Positions 62,111 through 64,000 of a stretch of 64,000 nt of DNA are shown here, piece after piece. This DNA comes from ZAX-1 sp046533095. GTDB lineage: Bacteria; Bacillota; Clostridia; Lachnospirales; Lachnospiraceae. A program made the position numbers and the translations under genes. The notes beneath the pieces are model-generated. The model was not told where the DNA came from. It searched no databases and saw only the letters and a list, made by a program, of their open reading frames with translations. The stretch is from assembly GCA_046533095.1 (NCBI GenBank), contig JAJQRA010000007.1, forward strand, positions 106,496 through 170,495, in the 5' to 3' direction. Each line of letters begins with the position of its first letter. Positions within the stretch are counted from its first letter, which is position 1.

Positions 62111-63012
62111 AGTGTACCTCCCTAAGCGTTTCATTTAATAGTATATTTTCAATAAAGCATCTATTTTTCAGCAAAATAAAAACAGCCTGGTTCCCCATAA
62201 GGATTTTCAAACTGCTTTTTGCAAAAAAATATGTACGGGTTAGCTAAACATTAAGCGCATTTCCCGCACGGGCAATGCTTCATCGCCTCCGATATATATG
62301 ACAGTTATTTTCTGTATATTTTTACTAAAATGTATAATGTATACCGTATTATTGCCTAGCTATATCCATATTTATTTTTCCCAGTAACTTTTTACCTTTT
62401 TCTATTTCTTTAATTATATGTAGTATAATAAACAATAGAAATATTAGTAAAAACGTAGATTTGGATAAGCATAATTATTTTAGTTGGAATACATATTCTA
62501 CTAGGATATATTGAATCACCATATGGAATCATTATAAGAATTGATAAAAGAAAAATAGGTTTTCGATAAAAAGCAAACAGGGGATTGGCAGCGACAATTC
62601 AAAAAATGCATTGTAAAATTTTAAGGGCTTAAATAATCCTTAACTCCGGAAAACAGATTAGAAGCTAACAGCAATGGAGCAGCTAGAAATGAAAACCCGT
62701 AGAATCAGAACCTAATCATAAAAATTTTTAGGTTGAAATAATTATCCGAAACAATATAGGCAGCTGCAAAATATATAAATACTATCATATTTCCTCGGAG
62801 GGTACTGTTCTACTTCACCACCTACACCCTGGAAAATATGCCACTATTGTATCACACAGCCAATTAGCTTTCCTCGCTATATTTAAAATATGAAATTAAT
62901 ATATATTGCACAATAATATTTGTGCAGATATTTCTGGTAATAGCTTATCTTTATCCATATACCTCTTTTATATATTTAATTATATTCTTCTTTAATTATA
63001 TTCTTCTTTAAT
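62111..63012. other. 900-bp AT-rich spacer
   Basis: No gene is visible on either strand. It is very AT-rich, with a few short GC-rich spots (62195, 62260). It lies upstream of the replication-initiator-like gene and so could hold an origin, but I find no iteron array or clear nick-site hairpin. Confidence 0.4.
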
Positions 63013-63425
63013 TTATTTTTCTTTATAGCGTTTAATCTGTGAATAATCTGGCATCTCTAAACCATCTGAAATTTCATAGTCAGGATTGTTGATGTTCCAT
63101 TCATTTATAATATATGCCCAATTCGTTAAATTTAATTCCTTATTTTTAAATGGAGATTTTAAAAGCCTAATTCTTTCCTTTCGGTTGAATTTAATTTTTC
63201 TGTATATGTGTTGTGTTCAAAATACATTGATTGTCCAATCATCAAACAGCCACTCGATTTAGCAGTTTGATTATCAATTTTAGGAAAATGGTAGAAATGA
63301 AAATGGGGTTGATTCCCTTCATTTGCATATACTGCTAAAGTTAATTTATTATCAGTAGTTCCTATTCTTGAGGCGGTCGCTGACATCGTAATGAAAATCT
63401 ATTTTTCCCAAAAGCTTTTTTTATC
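63013..63425 (-). pseudogene. Disrupted small gene of unknown family
   Basis: Three minus-strand pieces belong together. A start at about 63425 (MDKKSFWEK) is closed by TAG; in the same frame IFITMSATASRIGTTDNKLTL and QPHFHFYHFPK follow; near 63170 a frameshift leads to RLLKSPFKNKELNLTNWAYI and EISDGLEMPDYSQIKRYKEK. A continuous protein would be about 140 residues. One nonsense and one frameshift mutation make it a pseudogene, unless the middle piece is used alone (75 codons). Confidence 0.6.
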
Positions 63426-63561
63426 CATCAAGGTGCCCATGCACGCCACTTATACAATAGGTTGCCATACCCCCTTCTATCAGCATTGCCTTCCTTTTAT
63501 AATCCCAAGCAATTCCATAATGTTTGTTTTTATAAAATAACCACCGTAGCACGCCTGCAAA

Positions 63562-63607
63562 TTAAAAAACCCCTAAAAGCGTGATAAATAGGCACTTTTA
63601 AAGGTTT
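63562..63607 (-). terminator. Terminator-like stem after the right tRNA-like fragment
   Basis: On the minus strand AAACCTTTAAAAG pairs with CTTTTAGGGGTTT and is followed by a T-run. Its placement right after the tRNA-like 3' end suits the natural terminator of a tRNA gene. Only the first arm is present at the left copy. Confidence 0.6.
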
Positions 63608-63657
63608 CTATACATGACTCGATGTGACAAGATTCGAACTTGCAACCTCTGCATCCC
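63585..63657 (-). other. tRNA 3'-end-like attachment repeat, right copy
   Basis: The minus strand reads GGGATGCAGAGGTTGCAAG-TTCGAAT-CTTGTCACATCGA (given here in parts), with the consensus TTCGAAT T-loop. It matches 54843-54915 at 69 of 73 positions. The 5' half of the tRNA is not present; an IS200-type element end lies immediately to the right. It is nearer the tRNA consensus than the left copy and keeps the terminator. Confidence 0.7.
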
Positions 63658-63669
63658 AAAATCGGTAAA

Positions 63670-64000
63670 ATGAAAAGTCAGCAACCACCAGTTCAACTGG
63701 TGGTTTGCGATTAGCCCTATAAGGGCTGATTGCTTGCACGCCTAAAAGGCGGGTGCCACAAGCACGAATACCATCAGCCTCTAAAAGAGGCTCTTATTTT
63801 CTAGTCTCATCTTTCTCTGCTTCCTCTTGTTGTTCCAGTATATATTTTTTTATTGCATCTTCCATGATATTTCCCACTGTCGATACGTAATAGCCCCTTG
63901 CCCAAAATGTCCTGTCCCATTTGCTTCCTTTTTCCGGATGCTTATCGAATATCATCAATGCCGACTTGCCTTTCATATAGCCTACAAAATCCGATATGCT
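63670..64000 (-). mobile_element. IS200/IS605-family element, one end (cut by window edge)
   Basis: Contains the C-terminal part of tnpA and, beyond its stop, several short perfect stems: ACCACCAG/CTGGTGGT at 63684-63704, AGCCCT/AGGGCT near 63714, CGCCT/AGGCG near 63740, and GCCTC/GAGGC near 63778. Subterminal hairpins of this kind are recognised by Y1 transposases. The exact element tip is unclear, near 63665-63690. The rest lies outside the window. Confidence 0.75.
63794..64000 (-). CDS. tnpA: IS200-type Y1 transposase TnpA, C-terminal part (cut by window edge)
   Basis: The last 68 codons of a single-strand transposase. Visible are SDFVGYMKGKSALMIFD and RTFWARGYYVSTVG, and the helix with the probable catalytic Tyr in AIKKYILEQQEE. 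The HUH pair lies in the missing N-terminal part. The frame continues in phase to the window edge. Confidence 0.92.
   Translation of the reverse strand, partial: SISDFVGYMKGKSALMIFDKHPEKGSKWDRTFWARGYYVSTVGNIMEDAIKKYILEQQEEAEKDETRK

Noticed and set aside
53001..64000. Intact prophage
   Set aside because: No capsid, terminase, portal, tail or lysis genes are present; the replication-like gene alone is not enough.

Overview
The window reads as a chromosomal segment of a low-GC, spore-forming anaerobic Firmicute, most likely a member of the Clostridia close to Lachnospiraceae. Support: strong AGGAGG-type ribosome binding sites, frequent GTG/TTG starts, a three-gene gerA-gerB-gerC spore germination operon, several c-di-GMP and HD-GYP signalling genes, an NADP-type glutamate dehydrogenase, and butyrate/acyl-CoA type thiolases and hydratases. 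The exact species cannot be named from sequence alone.

Layout. 0-3 kb: the start of dnaX (cut by the window edge), 6-phosphofructokinase and a tandem HD-GYP protein, all on the minus strand. 3-8.5 kb: a 95-bp tandem copy of a dispersed hairpin repeat, a cation-efflux transporter, a DUF2284 protein, a TlpA-CcdA thiol-redox pair with remains of a second copy of the same pair, and an HD-domain protein with a damaged HD motif. 8.5-18.5 kb: a small protein built of perfect GX3 repeats, a 928-residue zinc-ribbon protein of unknown function, a membrane diguanylate cyclase, a 1284-residue hybrid sensor kinase and a SEC-C protein. 19-28 kb: a membrane/spermidine-synthase fusion, the ger operon, an FCD-type GntR regulator coupled to ispE, and a conserved hypothetical gene. 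28-35 kb: purE-purM-purN-purD, a radical SAM/SPASM protein with a minisatellite inside it, and gdhA.

35.2-46.8 kb looks like one transposed unit. Two deletion derivatives of the same IS66-type element lie in direct orientation at its ends, and the outer flanks carry a 7-of-8 matching target duplication. Joining the flanks restores a short ORF in frame. The cargo is a sigma-54-controlled acyl-CoA cluster (SDR, two thiolases, an NMO/FabK-like flavoprotein, a class III CoA-transferase, two crotonases, a 3-hydroxyacyl-CoA dehydrogenase) with its own enhancer-binding activator, a clear -24/-12 promoter and palindromes upstream that could be activator sites.

46.8-64 kb is accessory: a truncated DUF1697 gene, VanZ-like and Dam-like genes, paired flavodoxin-fold reductases, lipoprotein and propeptide-domain genes, many repeats and pseudogenes. 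Within it, two 73-bp direct repeats that resemble the 3' end of a tRNA gene bracket 8.7 kb holding an AlbA/Schlafen-type regulator, two Rpn nuclease genes and decayed Rpn relics, a DUF3990 ADP-ribosyltransferase-like toxin candidate with two small partner genes, and a replication-initiator-like gene. No integrase gene is visible. The window ends inside an IS200/IS605-type tnpA.

A general trait is an unusual density of short tandem repeats, several of them in frame inside genes (sensor kinase, radical SAM protein, GerC signal region).
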